64,000 nucleotides of DNA, taken from NCBI GenBank assembly GCA_905182555.1, contig CAJJBX010000002.1, positions 1-64,000 on the forward strand. The letters run 5' to 3'. The stretch is from an uncultured Ilumatobacter sp. (lineage in GTDB: Bacteria; Actinomycetota; Acidimicrobiia; Acidimicrobiales; Ilumatobacteraceae). The stretch's first letter is position 1, and every line of letters begins with the position of its first letter. Shown piece after piece: positions 1 through 8,596 of the stretch. Under the pieces are notes generated by a model that saw only the letters and a list, made by a program, of their open reading frames with translations, did no database searches and had not been told where the DNA came from. The translations under genes and the position numbers were made by a program.

Positions 1-1
1 A

Positions 2-1237
2 ATGCAGACGACACTCGACGAAGGCGCGGCGATGATTGCCGACAGCGTCCGATTTTTGCACGGCGAAGGACGCGGCGTCCTGGTCGACCTTGAGCACTTC
101 TTCGACGGCTACAAGTCCAACCCTGAGTTCTCGTTGCGGGCCATCGAAGCGGCCGTGGTCAATGGTGCATCCCATCTTGTGCTGTGCGACACGAACGGAG
201 GCACCCTGCCCGACGAGGTGTTAGCCATCGTTGCTGATATCAAGGCGCACGTCGGCAACGACGCCACGATTGGCATCCATTGCCACGACGACACGGGTTG
301 CGCTGTGGCGAACTCAATGGCGGCAGTCGAGGCCGGCGCCGGTCACGTGCAGGGCACGTTGAACGGCCTGGGGGAGCGGACGGGCAACACCAACCTCACG
401 ACGGTGATCCCGAACCTTCAGCTCAAGCGGGGCTACCAGTGTCTCCCAGAGGGGCATCTGGCTCGCCTTACATCGGTGAGCCACCACGTGGCCGAGACGT
501 TGAATCGGGCGGTCAACCCGCAGGCTCCCTACGTTGGTTCATCAGCATTCGCGCACAAGGCCGGGCTGCATGTTTCAGCGATCGCCAGAGCGAAAGATGC
601 CTACGAGCACATCGACCCGGGCACGGTCGGCAACGGCACTCGCTTCGTCGTGTCTGAAATGGCCGGCCGAGCGACGATCCAGATGAAGGCCGACGAATTG
701 GGCCTGGAAATTGACGGAGCACAAATTAATCAGGTGATCGATGATCTCAAGCGACTCGAGCACGAGGGGTATCACTTCGAGGCGGCTGACGCTTCGCTAG
801 AACTTCTGATGCGGCGAGCGATTGGCAGCGTTCCCGAGTTCTTCGAGATCGAGTCAATGCGTGTGATCACCGATGAAGTGCGCGGGGGCCCGTTCAGCAC
901 TGAAGCCACGGTGAAGCTCTGGCTGGGTCAAGGCGTCCGTGGGCACCGGCGCGTGTCGATCGCCGAGGGAAACGGCCCGGTCAATGCCCTCGACACGGCA
1001 TTTCGTTCTGCCGTCGGCGAAGCGTTCCCCCAGCTCAGCAGTATTCACCTCACCGACTACAAGGTTCGGATCTTGGATGGTGGCAGCGCCACTGGGGCGA
1101 CGACGCGGGTGCTGCTGTCGGCGTCGAATGGTGAGCAGGATTGGACGACGATAGGTGTGAGCGCAAACATTATTGAGGCTTCTTGGCGTGCCTTGGAAGA
1201 CACGTTGATCTACGGGTTGCTCCACACCGAGGCCTAG
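2..1237 (+). CDS. cimA: (R)-citramalate synthase, 3' part (N-terminus outside window)
   Basis: The frame is open from the window edge, so the N-terminal part of the TIM barrel is missing. The visible 411 residues belong to the alpha-isopropylmalate/citramalate/homocitrate synthase family. The HCHDDTGCAVANS segment (metal-binding HxH) and the VQGTLNGLGERTGNTNL segment are hallmark barrel motifs. A C-terminal regulatory (LeuA dimer-type) domain follows from about residue 280. Citramalate synthase condenses pyruvate and acetyl-CoA toward 2-oxobutyrate and isoleucine. The choice of CimA over LeuA rests on overall resemblance to the long CimA subfamily, e.g. the internal HKAGLHVSAI motif. It ends about 45 bp before a dyad and is not coupled to the TetR genes that follow. 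Confidence 0.88.
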   Translation: MQTTLDEGAAMIADSVRFLHGEGRGVLVDLEHFFDGYKSNPEFSLRAIEAAVVNGASHLVLCDTNGGTLPDEVLAIVADIKAHVGNDATIGIHCHDDTGCAVANSMAAVEAGAGHVQGTLNGLGERTGNTNLTTVIPNLQLKRGYQCLPEGHLARLTSVSHHVAETLNRAVNPQAPYVGSSAFAHKAGLHVSAIARAKDAYEHIDPGTVGNGTRFVVSEMAGRATIQMKADELGLEIDGAQINQVIDDLKRLEHEGYHFEAADASLELLMRRAIGSVPEFFEIESMRVITDEVRGGPFSTEATVKLWLGQGVRGHRRVSIAEGNGPVNALDTAFRSAVGEAFPQLSSIHLTDYKVRILDGGSATGATTRVLLSASNGEQDWTTIGVSANIIEASWRALEDTLIYGLLHTEA

Positions 1238-1282
1238 CCCGCCGATAGAATGTGGCCTCTGCCCACAGATTGTCACCTAAAT

Positions 1283-1315
1283 CCACAGGAAGTGGTTTGC
1301 AAACACTTTGTGTGG
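1283..1315. promoter_or_regulatory. 33-bp interrupted dyad, candidate TetR operator
   Basis: A dyad centred on base 1299 has two perfect arm pairs with the same centre: AAGTG (1290-1294) with CACTT (1304-1308), and CCACA (1283-1287) with TGTGG (1311-1315). It lies 60 bp upstream of the first TetR start, a usual place for an autoregulatory operator. It could instead act as a hairpin terminator for cimA, which stops at 1237, but no T-run follows. Confidence 0.45.
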
Positions 1316-1375
1316 CCTGTACTTTACATGCATGAACTGTCGATTGCTTGACGAATATGTCCGGATTGGCCCCTG

Positions 1376-2044
1376 ATGAGTGAAAACGCGGGAACGCTCA
1401 CAAGCGACCCAATTGCTCACGGGGCGTCGCCGGATCAGCTACGTGATGAGGTAGTCACCGGCGACGGTCGCGTCGCTCGGCGGGAGCGAAATCGTTCCGC
1501 TGTCCTCGACGCTGTGGTCGAGCTGTTCGAGGCGGGCAACACCGAACCGGCGGTCGAAGATGTGGCGGTCCTCTCGGGCGTGTCGTCGCGGTCGATCTAC
1601 CGTTACTTCCACCACCGTGACGAGTTGGTTCGTGCCGCAATGTGGCATCTCAGGGCGCGGGTCGAGCCGCAAATGCAACTTGTCGACATCGGTGAGGGTC
1701 CACTCGACGAGCGGATCGACAACTTCGTCGCACACCGGCTCGCTGTGTTCGCGGTGCTCGCACCGATCACTCGTGCAGCCCGGCGCACTGCCAACTCGCT
1801 CGATCTGAGCAGCGAAGAGTTCGGAGCCTTTCAAATGGTACTTCGTCAACAGTTCCTCGATCAGTTTGAGCCTGAGTTCTCGACGCTTGCGGGTCGGGTC
1901 CTGACACGGGCCGTGGTTGCGGCTGAAATCGGGTTCCAATTCGACTCGTTGGAGTACCTCTTCACTTCGTTTGAGGGAAACACCGACAAGATGGGCCACC
2001 TGCTCGGCCGACAACTTCGGATCCACCTGGAGGTTCTGCGATGA
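1376..2044 (+). CDS. TetR family transcriptional regulator (first of a tandem pair)
   Basis: This 222-residue protein has an N-terminal TetR helix-turn-helix. Residues about 40-85 carry the signature: RERNRSAVLDAVVELF, then VEDVAVLSGVSSRSIYRYF, then HHRDELVRAA. The C-terminal ligand domain is not recognisable. Its stop overlaps the next gene by 4 nt (ATGA), so the two are probably translated together. The dyad at 1283-1315 suggests autoregulation. The target genes cannot be read from sequence; both flanking metabolic genes point the same way. Confidence 0.85.
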   Translation: MSENAGTLTSDPIAHGASPDQLRDEVVTGDGRVARRERNRSAVLDAVVELFEAGNTEPAVEDVAVLSGVSSRSIYRYFHHRDELVRAAMWHLRARVEPQMQLVDIGEGPLDERIDNFVAHRLAVFAVLAPITRAARRTANSLDLSSEEFGAFQMVLRQQFLDQFEPEFSTLAGRVLTRAVVAAEIGFQFDSLEYLFTSFEGNTDKMGHLLGRQLRIHLEVLR

Positions 2045-2664
2045 CATCCGAACTCATGAATCCGGTATCGACCGAGACCCGCACCGACGGTCGGATTGAC
2101 CGGCGCCTGCGCAATCGTGAGGCTGTGCTCGAAGCCACAATCAAAATGTTCATCGAAGGCGAGGTCATTCCAGCCATGGACGACGTCGCCGAGCGAGCTG
2201 GGGTGTCGCTTCGTTCTGTGTACCGTTACTTCGCAACGCGCGATGAGTTGATTCGGGCTGCCCTCGAACAATGGCTTCTGCAAGAGGCACCACACCTCGT
2301 AGCCCAGCCGCCGATCGAAGGCGATCTTGCCGAGCGCATCGAGTATTTTTGCGGCCAGCGCCTGGCGCTGTACTTCAGATTCGCTCCGCTGGCTCGGGTG
2401 GCACTTGTGCTCGATGAGGCCGATCCGCTCGTGCGGGACCTCTTCGATTACGGCCGGGACACTCTTAGCGAACAGTTTGCCGCACAGTTCGAGACTGAAC
2501 TGGGATTACTCGGACACCAAGATTGGGCTATGGCCACGACCGCAGCAACGCTGCCGTTGCAGTATCATTTGTTCGAGTACATGCATGTTGGCTGCGGTTT
2601 CGATGCGACAGAGATGCACGCGCTCGTCGTTGAGCAATTGCAGCTTCATCTGTCGGCACTCTGA
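2041..2664 (+). CDS. TetR family transcriptional regulator (second of a tandem pair)
   Basis: This 207-residue TetR protein has its HTH at residues about 22-70, with AMDDVAERAGVSLRSVYRYF followed by ATRDELIRAAL. It resembles the preceding regulator across the HTH and into the C-terminal half, which suggests an old tandem duplication. The start overlaps the upstream stop (ATGA). The pair could act as homodimers or a heterodimer; neither can be decided from sequence. Confidence 0.85.
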   Translation: MTSELMNPVSTETRTDGRIDRRLRNREAVLEATIKMFIEGEVIPAMDDVAERAGVSLRSVYRYFATRDELIRAALEQWLLQEAPHLVAQPPIEGDLAERIEYFCGQRLALYFRFAPLARVALVLDEADPLVRDLFDYGRDTLSEQFAAQFETELGLLGHQDWAMATTAATLPLQYHLFEYMHVGCGFDATEMHALVVEQLQLHLSAL

Positions 2665-2719
2665 CCGGCGGGCCAACCGACGCATCGCTTTGCGGCGCAG
2701 ATCCTGTAGAAAGGCATCG

Positions 2720-3244
2720 ATGGCAGCCCCGAAGTTCAGCCCCGTTGCAACAACTGACCGCGCTCGCGGCTACGAATCACCCGATCACGTCCCGGCGAAC
2801 TGGATGCCGGATCGACCGGCCGAGATCGCGGGTTTCCAACCGTCCGGTCCACGGCGCGGTAATCACGGCCCCGACCAGGGGTTTGCATTGCGCATCGCTG
2901 CGCGGCTCTCTCCCCATATCCAGCTGCAGCCCGGCGAGCATCTCGACGATGCCGTTCGCGGTTGTCTCGGCATCGCGCTCGGGCGTTCCTCACTGTTCTC
3001 TCGCGCACCTGTCGTGCACGACGTCAGGCTGGCCTTCACGATCTGGGGCTACTTCGACGAGCAGCCTCCAACTGACCTGATCGAGCTGCGAACGAAGCTT
3101 TTTGCTGGCCTGCGACACGTTGCTCATCACTACACCGAGGCCCGCGTCGTTGCTGACATGGTGCCGGACGCAACACTGCAGTTGACGCCTGAGGTAGCTG
3201 CCGCGATGTACCCCGCGTCCTGGCGCGAACTCGTCGGCGCCTGA
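2720..3244 (+). CDS. Conserved-looking hypothetical protein, 174 aa
   Basis: I do not recognise a characterised family. The ATG at 2720 is chosen because the longer open frame upstream overlaps the TetR gene and does not look coding. The protein is soluble, with no signal peptide or membrane segment. It has a Pro/Arg-rich N-terminus (YESPDHVPANWMPDRPAEI) and a mixed helical body ending in YPASWRELVGA. It lies 55 bp after the second TetR gene and 16 bp before the DNA glycosylase, so it may share a transcript with either. Confidence 0.65.
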   Translation: MAAPKFSPVATTDRARGYESPDHVPANWMPDRPAEIAGFQPSGPRRGNHGPDQGFALRIAARLSPHIQLQPGEHLDDAVRGCLGIALGRSSLFSRAPVVHDVRLAFTIWGYFDEQPPTDLIELRTKLFAGLRHVAHHYTEARVVADMVPDATLQLTPEVAAAMYPASWRELVGA

Positions 3245-3260
3245 CCGTAGCGGTCGCCAT

Positions 3261-4190
3261 ATGACCGCACTCTCCACGATCAGGCACCTTCGAGCCCCGG
3301 GTATCGATCTGCGTTCGACGCTGCAGATGATCGGGATCTATCGCAATGACCCGACCCACGCAATGGCAGCAACGAGCTTCGCGAAGGCGGTGCTCACCCC
3401 GCACGGTCCTGCAACAATGAGGCTGTCGTGGAACAGTTCCGGAGATATCACCGCTGAGGCGTGGGGCGACGGCGCTGAGTGGCTGCTCGATCGGGCGCCA
3501 CACTGGGCAGGGCTCAACGACAACATTGCTGGGTTCATCCCGGGGTTGCATCCCCGAATCGAACAACTCTGGCAGACACACAGCACGACGCGCCTCGCTG
3601 CCGCGGGAGTGATCTGGCAAGAGCTCGTTCTCGTGCTGCTCGGTCAGCGGGTGACGACTGAAGAGGCGTCGAAGAGCTGGAATCGGATGTGTCGCACGTG
3701 GGGCGAGACTGCTCCTGGCCCGTGCGAACTGACACTGCCGCCGACGCCGAAGGTCGTTGCAGGTCTGTCGTACACCGACCTGCACGAAATCAACGTCGAA
3801 CGGCGTCGGGCCGAAGCTATTCTGCTGGCAGCCAAGCGTGCCAGTCGGCTGGAAGAGGCAGCGACAATGTCGGTCGATAATGCACTCATTCGGTTGTCGG
3901 CGCTCCCCGGAGTCGGCATGTGGACCGCCACAGCAACAGTCCTCGCGTCGCACGGCGCTCCTGACGTGTTGGTGCTCCGGGACTACGGGTTGCCGACGCT
4001 CGTCAACTTCGCGTTCACCGGCGATGCGCGGCGACTCGACCCAGATCGCGGTGGCGACGAGATCATGCTGGCGCACCTCGCACCCTGGGCGGGGCATCGG
4101 CAGCGCATCATCCGCTTGCTGTTCGCCGCGGGGGTGTCGGCGCCGCGGCGTGCACCGCGTGCGTTCAATCCGGACATTCGCCAGCTCTGA
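3261..4190 (+). CDS. HhH-GPD DNA glycosylase (AlkA-like 3-methyladenine DNA glycosylase family)
   Basis: This 309-residue protein would excise alkylated or oxidised bases at the start of base-excision repair. A helix-hairpin-helix motif (LSALPGVGMWTATATVL) lies at about residues 213-230. It is followed by the catalytic-Asp region (VLVLRDYGLP), in the place of AlkA's LPDDY. No iron-sulfur Cys cluster is visible at the C-terminus, which argues against the EndoIII/MutY branch. The N-terminal 120 residues resemble the AlkA/OGG1-type beta domain. The exact substrate is not predictable. Confidence 0.8.
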   Translation: MTALSTIRHLRAPGIDLRSTLQMIGIYRNDPTHAMAATSFAKAVLTPHGPATMRLSWNSSGDITAEAWGDGAEWLLDRAPHWAGLNDNIAGFIPGLHPRIEQLWQTHSTTRLAAAGVIWQELVLVLLGQRVTTEEASKSWNRMCRTWGETAPGPCELTLPPTPKVVAGLSYTDLHEINVERRRAEAILLAAKRASRLEEAATMSVDNALIRLSALPGVGMWTATATVLASHGAPDVLVLRDYGLPTLVNFAFTGDARRLDPDRGGDEIMLAHLAPWAGHRQRIIRLLFAAGVSAPRRAPRAFNPDIRQL

Positions 4191-4255
4191 CTGCTGAGTG
4201 ATGGGCCTCACCGACAGGGGCAGCTTCGCGATGATGCGCCGCTAAGTTTCGGGGC

Positions 4256-5329
4256 GTGCCCGAGACTTTTGACCCGTCCGTTCACCCGCACCGTCGGCGT
4301 AACGCTCTCACTGGTCAGTGGGTGATCGTGTCGCCGCAGCGCACCAAGCGTCCGTGGCAGGGCAAAACCGATGACGCGGCAATCGAGCGGCCTGGCGCCT
4401 ACGACCCGAACTGTTACCTGTGCCCGGGCAACGAACGTGCCGGCGGACTGTCGAACCCGGACTATGCGTCGACGTTCGTATTCCAGAACGACTTCGCGGC
4501 GCTGCTCCCCGATATCCCGCTTCCAAGTGGCCCGGTCAGTTCAGGCAGCCCCATCAATGCAGGCAGCCCTGTCAGCCATGTTGGTGATGCACCGGGCGGG
4601 CTGTATCGGGCAGCGACCGGCGACGGCGAGTGTCGAGTCATCTGTTTCTCGCCGGATCATGGCAAGACACTGGCCACGATGGACTTGGCCGAGATTGGTG
4701 TCGTGATCGATCTCTGGAAGAGTCAGCTCGCTGAGTTACTCGATCGGTACGAATACGTGCAGATTTTCGAGACGCGCGGAGCGATCTCGGGGTCGTCGAA
4801 TCCGCACCCGCACGGTCAGATTTGGGCATCGAACTTCCTGCCAGACGAGATCGCCGCAGAACTCGCCGAACAGCGTTCGTACCGGGCCCAGCACGGGAGT
4901 CATCTGCTCGTCGATTACGTGGAGAGCGAACTGGCGGCCGGTGACCGGATCATCCATGTCAACGACCACTGGGTTGTGGCGGTCCCGTACTGGGCCTACT
5001 GGCCGTACGAAACCATCGTGCTGCCACGCCGCCCTGTGGCATCGCTGCTCGATCTGACGGCGGACGAGGCAGAGGGTCTTGCCGACTCGCTCAAGACAAT
5101 GCTGTCGGGCTTCGACCGGTTGTTCAATACGCCGTTCCCGTACTGCTCTGGTTGGCACACCGCGCCGCGGGGGCTCGAGGACGACTGGCAGCTGCACGCG
5201 CACTACTACCCTCCGCTGCTTCGTTCAGCCGACGTGGCCAAAATTCCGGCGAGCTACGAACTGCTCGCCAACCTCCAACGCGACCTCACACCAGAAACCG
5301 CTGCCGGCAATCTGCGCGCCGTCCTCTGA
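4256..5329 (+). CDS. galT: Galactose-1-phosphate uridylyltransferase
   Basis: The enzyme transfers UMP from UDP-glucose to galactose-1-phosphate (Leloir pathway). The 357-residue length fits the class I family. Zinc-ligand motif CYLCPGN is at about residues 56-62, and the HPHGQIW active site, with the His nucleophile after SNP, is at about residue 183. The start is GTG at 4256, giving MPETFDPS and then the family-typical RRNALTGQWVIVSPQR. No galK or galE is visible, so the gene stands outside a classical gal operon. It converges with the aminotransferase gene with only 13 bp between stops. Confidence 0.93.
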   Translation: MPETFDPSVHPHRRRNALTGQWVIVSPQRTKRPWQGKTDDAAIERPGAYDPNCYLCPGNERAGGLSNPDYASTFVFQNDFAALLPDIPLPSGPVSSGSPINAGSPVSHVGDAPGGLYRAATGDGECRVICFSPDHGKTLATMDLAEIGVVIDLWKSQLAELLDRYEYVQIFETRGAISGSSNPHPHGQIWASNFLPDEIAAELAEQRSYRAQHGSHLLVDYVESELAAGDRIIHVNDHWVVAVPYWAYWPYETIVLPRRPVASLLDLTADEAEGLADSLKTMLSGFDRLFNTPFPYCSGWHTAPRGLEDDWQLHAHYYPPLLRSADVAKIPASYELLANLQRDLTPETAAGNLRAVL

Positions 5330-5342
5330 CCTCGCCGGTCTT

Positions 5343-6425
5343 TCAGCTCTGTGGGCGAACTTTTGCGAGGGCTGCGAGGAATCGATCGTTCCACTCGGCG
5401 CTGGCAATGGTGACTCGCATACCGACATCGGGAAACGCACGCGTAACGACGCCATGGCGCTCGAGGTCGAAACCGAGTGCTGCAGCGTCACCGAGTACCG
5501 GAAGCCACACGAAGTTGCCCTGCGGGTCAGGGAGTTCCCAACCTGTCGAGCGCAGCGACTCCACGACCCGCGTCCGTTCACTGACCACTTCGGCGACCCG
5601 AACCCGCATCTCGTCGGCCGCGGCCAAGCTTGCTCGTGCGGCGCGCTGCGCGAGTTCGTTGATGGCAAATGGGACGAGCGTGCGGTCGATCATGCCGATC
5701 ACATCGGGATGGCCAAGCGCATAGCCGATGCGCAGCCCGGCCAGGCCATGTGCCTTGCTGAAGGTTCGGGTGATCACCAGATTCGAGTGGTCGGCCAGCA
5801 GCGCGATTGAGTCGGTCACACGCTCGTCAGTGACGAACTCTGAGTACGCCTCGTCGAGGACCACCAGGCATCTTTCAGGGACGTTGCGGAGGAATTCGGC
5901 GATGTCGGCCGTCGGCACGATTGTGCCGGTCGGGTTATTCGGGTTCGTGACGAAAACGAGCTTCGTTTTGTCGGTGATTGCAGCCGCGAGCGCGACGAGG
6001 TCGAACGTTTCGTTGACCAGCGGGACCCGCACCTGCTCGGCTTCGACGAGCGCGGCGAACAGTGGATACGCCTCGAACGACGGCCAGCACATCGCTACCT
6101 GGTCGCCGGATCCGACGTAGCTGAGCAACAACTGTTGCAAGATGCCAGCTGAGCCAGCGCCGATCGTGACCTGCTCGGTGTCGACTCCGACAAACTGCGC
6201 GAGGTCTTCGCGCAGCGCAGTGGCGCCGTGGTCGGCGTACAAACCAATGTGTTCGATCCCGGCGCTGATCGCGCCAGCAACGGAGGGGAGCGGACCGTAC
6301 GGAAGCTCATTCGATGCCATTTTGATTGCATCAGCAATCCCGTGTGCGGCAGCGGCGGCGGCTGCCGAACGGCCGGGCTTGTATCCGGGGAGAGCAGCAA
6401 CGGCGGAGCGGGGGCGACCAGTCAT
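5343..6425 (-). CDS. hisC: Histidinol-phosphate / aromatic aminotransferase (class I/II, PLP)
   Basis: This 360-residue fold-type I aminotransferase opens with LPGYKPGR and MASNELPYGPLPS, typical of HisC and the actinobacterial aromatic aminotransferase Pat. NPNNPTG binds the cofactor region, DEAYSEF carries the PLP-contacting Asp/Tyr, and SKAHGLAGLRIGY carries the PLP-forming Lys. ATG at 6425 is preferred, because the open frame extending to 6740 has no family similarity and overlaps the divergent ligase gene. HisC versus Pat cannot be settled from sequence; no his operon is nearby. It is divergent from aacS across 105 bp. Confidence 0.85.
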   Translation of the reverse strand: MTGRPRSAVAALPGYKPGRSAAAAAAAHGIADAIKMASNELPYGPLPSVAGAISAGIEHIGLYADHGATALREDLAQFVGVDTEQVTIGAGSAGILQQLLLSYVGSGDQVAMCWPSFEAYPLFAALVEAEQVRVPLVNETFDLVALAAAITDKTKLVFVTNPNNPTGTIVPTADIAEFLRNVPERCLVVLDEAYSEFVTDERVTDSIALLADHSNLVITRTFSKAHGLAGLRIGYALGHPDVIGMIDRTLVPFAINELAQRAARASLAAADEMRVRVAEVVSERTRVVESLRSTGWELPDPQGNFVWLPVLGDAAALGFDLERHGVVTRAFPDVGMRVTIASAEWNDRFLAALAKVRPQS

Positions 6426-6530
6426 CTGCCCATGATTCCAGACCGGTGACGCTGTGGCCTGATCCCTTGCTCTGAAAACTTCTCGCCTGACAGTTTCTTG
6501 TGCGCGGCTCAGAGTGGCAACATCTTGGAC

Positions 6531-8525
6531 ATGACGAAGGAGTCGATTGAACGCGGCGCACTCACATGGCAACCGGCATTGGACGCTTGGGAGAACAGCT
6601 CGCTCGCCGACTTTGCTGATCACGTTGTGGCGCTCGGTGGGCCTGCCTGTTCGGACTACATCGAATTGCTCGACTGGTCTCTCGGCGAACTGGGACCGTT
6701 CTGGGCTGCGGTGGCGAGTTGGCAGTGCATCCGCTGGCACGACGAGCCCAGCGCATCATTGGTCCACGGGAGCATGTCGGATGTGACCTGGTTTCCCGGC
6801 GGCACGCTTAACTACGCTGAACGTATGCTCGCCTGGGCGACCGAGCAGCCTGACGACACGGCGATCATCGAGTTGTCACAGAGCCGTGACCGTCGCGAGG
6901 TCACCTGGGCACAGCTGGTCGATCAGGTCGCACGTTGTCGGGCCGGCCTCGTCGAACGGGGCGTCGGCCGCGGCGATCGGGTGGTTGCGTTCAGCCCGAA
7001 CATCTCTGAGACGTTGGTTGCGTTCCTGGCAACGGCGAGCCTTGGTGCAATTTGGAGTTCGTGTGCGCCCGAGTTTGGGGTGCGTGCAGTAACCGACCGC
7101 TGGGCACAGATCGAGCCGAAGGTGTTGATTGCCGTCGATGGCTACATGTACGGCACCAAGGGCATTGACCGCAGCGCGCATGTCGATCAGATCGCTGCAG
7201 CGCTTCCGTCCCTTGAGCACATCGTGCACATCGGTTACCTTCAACCCGAGGGCGAGCTCTCGAGTGATGCGCGTGTCTGCGCATGGGATGCTTTGCTCGC
7301 CAATCACGCGCCACTGGAGTTTGAGGCAGTTCCGTTCGATCACCCGCTGTACGTCCTGTTCTCGTCGGGCACGACGGGGCTGCCGAAACCGATTGTGCAT
7401 GGCCACGGTGGCATTGCGCTCGAACATGCCAAGGCCTGGTCGTTGCATTACGGCCTGCAGCCGGGGGAGCGCGTGATGTGGTTCACGACGACCGGTTGGA
7501 TGATGTGGAACTTCTTGATTTCGGGGCTGATCACCGGGTCGACGATTGTCCTGTTCGACGGTGATCCTGCCGCCCCTGACCTGTTGGCGCTGTGGCGTGT
7601 TGCAGCCGACGAGCAGGTCGATGTTCTTGGCGTGAGTGCGCCGTTCATCATGGCGTGTCGGAAAGAGGGCATCCGGCCGGGCGACCTTGTTGACCTGTCG
7701 AGCGTGCGCCATCTGGGTTCCACCGGGGCCCCGCTGCCGGTCGAAGGGTTCGAGTGGATTCCTGATGCGGTCGGGAGCCATATCCAGACTGGCTCGATGA
7801 GCGGCGGTACCGACGTATGCACGGCCTTCGTCGGCACGGCGCCGACCCTTCCCATCAGGGCGGGCGAGATTGGTGCCCGCATGCTGGGCTGCGACGTGCA
7901 GGCCTTTACGCCGACTGGTGATCAGTGCGCTCCGAACGAGACCGGTGAACTCGTGATCGTGGCGCCGATGCCGTCGATGCCGATTGGCCTCTGGGGTGAC
8001 GAGTCGGGTGAGCGATACCGGAGCACGTACTTCGACACCTATCCGGGTGTCTGGCATCACGGCGACTGGATCACCTTTTTCGACGACGGTGCCTGCCAGA
8101 TCACTGGCCGGTCCGATGCCACGTTGAACCGCGGTGGTGTTCGCCTCGGCACCGCGGACTTTTACGTCATTGTCGACTCGATGCCCGAGATTGCCGACAG
8201 TGCGGTCGTCCACCTTGAAGACAAGGACGGCGGGCCCGGCGAGTTGATCCTCTTGGTTGCAACTGCTGGCGGCCACGAACTCGACGATGACCTTGCCAAC
8301 CGGATCAAGCGAGCGCTCCGGTCAGAACTTTCGCCACGTCACGTCCCCGACGAGATTGCGGCGCTGTCTGCTGTGCCGCGCACACTGTCGGGCAAGAAGC
8401 TCGAGGTGCCAATTAAGCGGATGTTGCTGGGCATGCCGGCAGACAAGGCAGCGTCACGCGATTCGCTCGCAAACCCCGAGGCACTCGATCATGTTGCGGC
8501 GTGGGTCGCTGCCCGTACTACTTGA
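6531..8525 (+). CDS. aacS: Acetoacetyl-CoA synthetase (acetoacetate-CoA ligase)
   Basis: This 664-residue ANL-superfamily adenylating enzyme activates acetoacetate with ATP and CoA. P-loop-like motif LFSSGTTGLPKPIVHGHGG is at about residue 285, and WFTTTGWMMWNFL and TGRSDATLNRGGVRLG are also present. The last holds the hinge of the C-terminal domain, and LSGKKLEVPIKRML holds the catalytic Lys. The N-terminal FW-rich ACS-type domain (WFPGGTLNYAERML) matches acetoacetyl-CoA synthetases. ATG 6531 is chosen over an in-frame GTG at 6498. The substrate is inferred from family resemblance; a related short-chain acid is possible. Confidence 0.87.
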   Translation: MTKESIERGALTWQPALDAWENSSLADFADHVVALGGPACSDYIELLDWSLGELGPFWAAVASWQCIRWHDEPSASLVHGSMSDVTWFPGGTLNYAERMLAWATEQPDDTAIIELSQSRDRREVTWAQLVDQVARCRAGLVERGVGRGDRVVAFSPNISETLVAFLATASLGAIWSSCAPEFGVRAVTDRWAQIEPKVLIAVDGYMYGTKGIDRSAHVDQIAAALPSLEHIVHIGYLQPEGELSSDARVCAWDALLANHAPLEFEAVPFDHPLYVLFSSGTTGLPKPIVHGHGGIALEHAKAWSLHYGLQPGERVMWFTTTGWMMWNFLISGLITGSTIVLFDGDPAAPDLLALWRVAADEQVDVLGVSAPFIMACRKEGIRPGDLVDLSSVRHLGSTGAPLPVEGFEWIPDAVGSHIQTGSMSGGTDVCTAFVGTAPTLPIRAGEIGARMLGCDVQAFTPTGDQCAPNETGELVIVAPMPSMPIGLWGDESGERYRSTYFDTYPGVWHHGDWITFFDDGACQITGRSDATLNRGGVRLGTADFYVIVDSMPEIADSAVVHLEDKDGGPGELILLVATAGGHELDDDLANRIKRALRSELSPRHVPDEIAALSAVPRTLSGKKLEVPIKRMLLGMPADKAASRDSLANPEALDHVAAWVAARTT

Positions 8526-8596
8526 GCGCCCCGCCGACACTTCTGGTCAGTGCAGGTCGGCACCCTCGCGTCGTGCGCGATTGCCGACGGCCTCGT

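Noticed and set aside
5343-6740. Aminotransferase start at 6740 (465 residues)
   Set aside because: The extra 105 residues overlap the divergent ligase coding region and show no family similarity; ATG 6425 fits the family.
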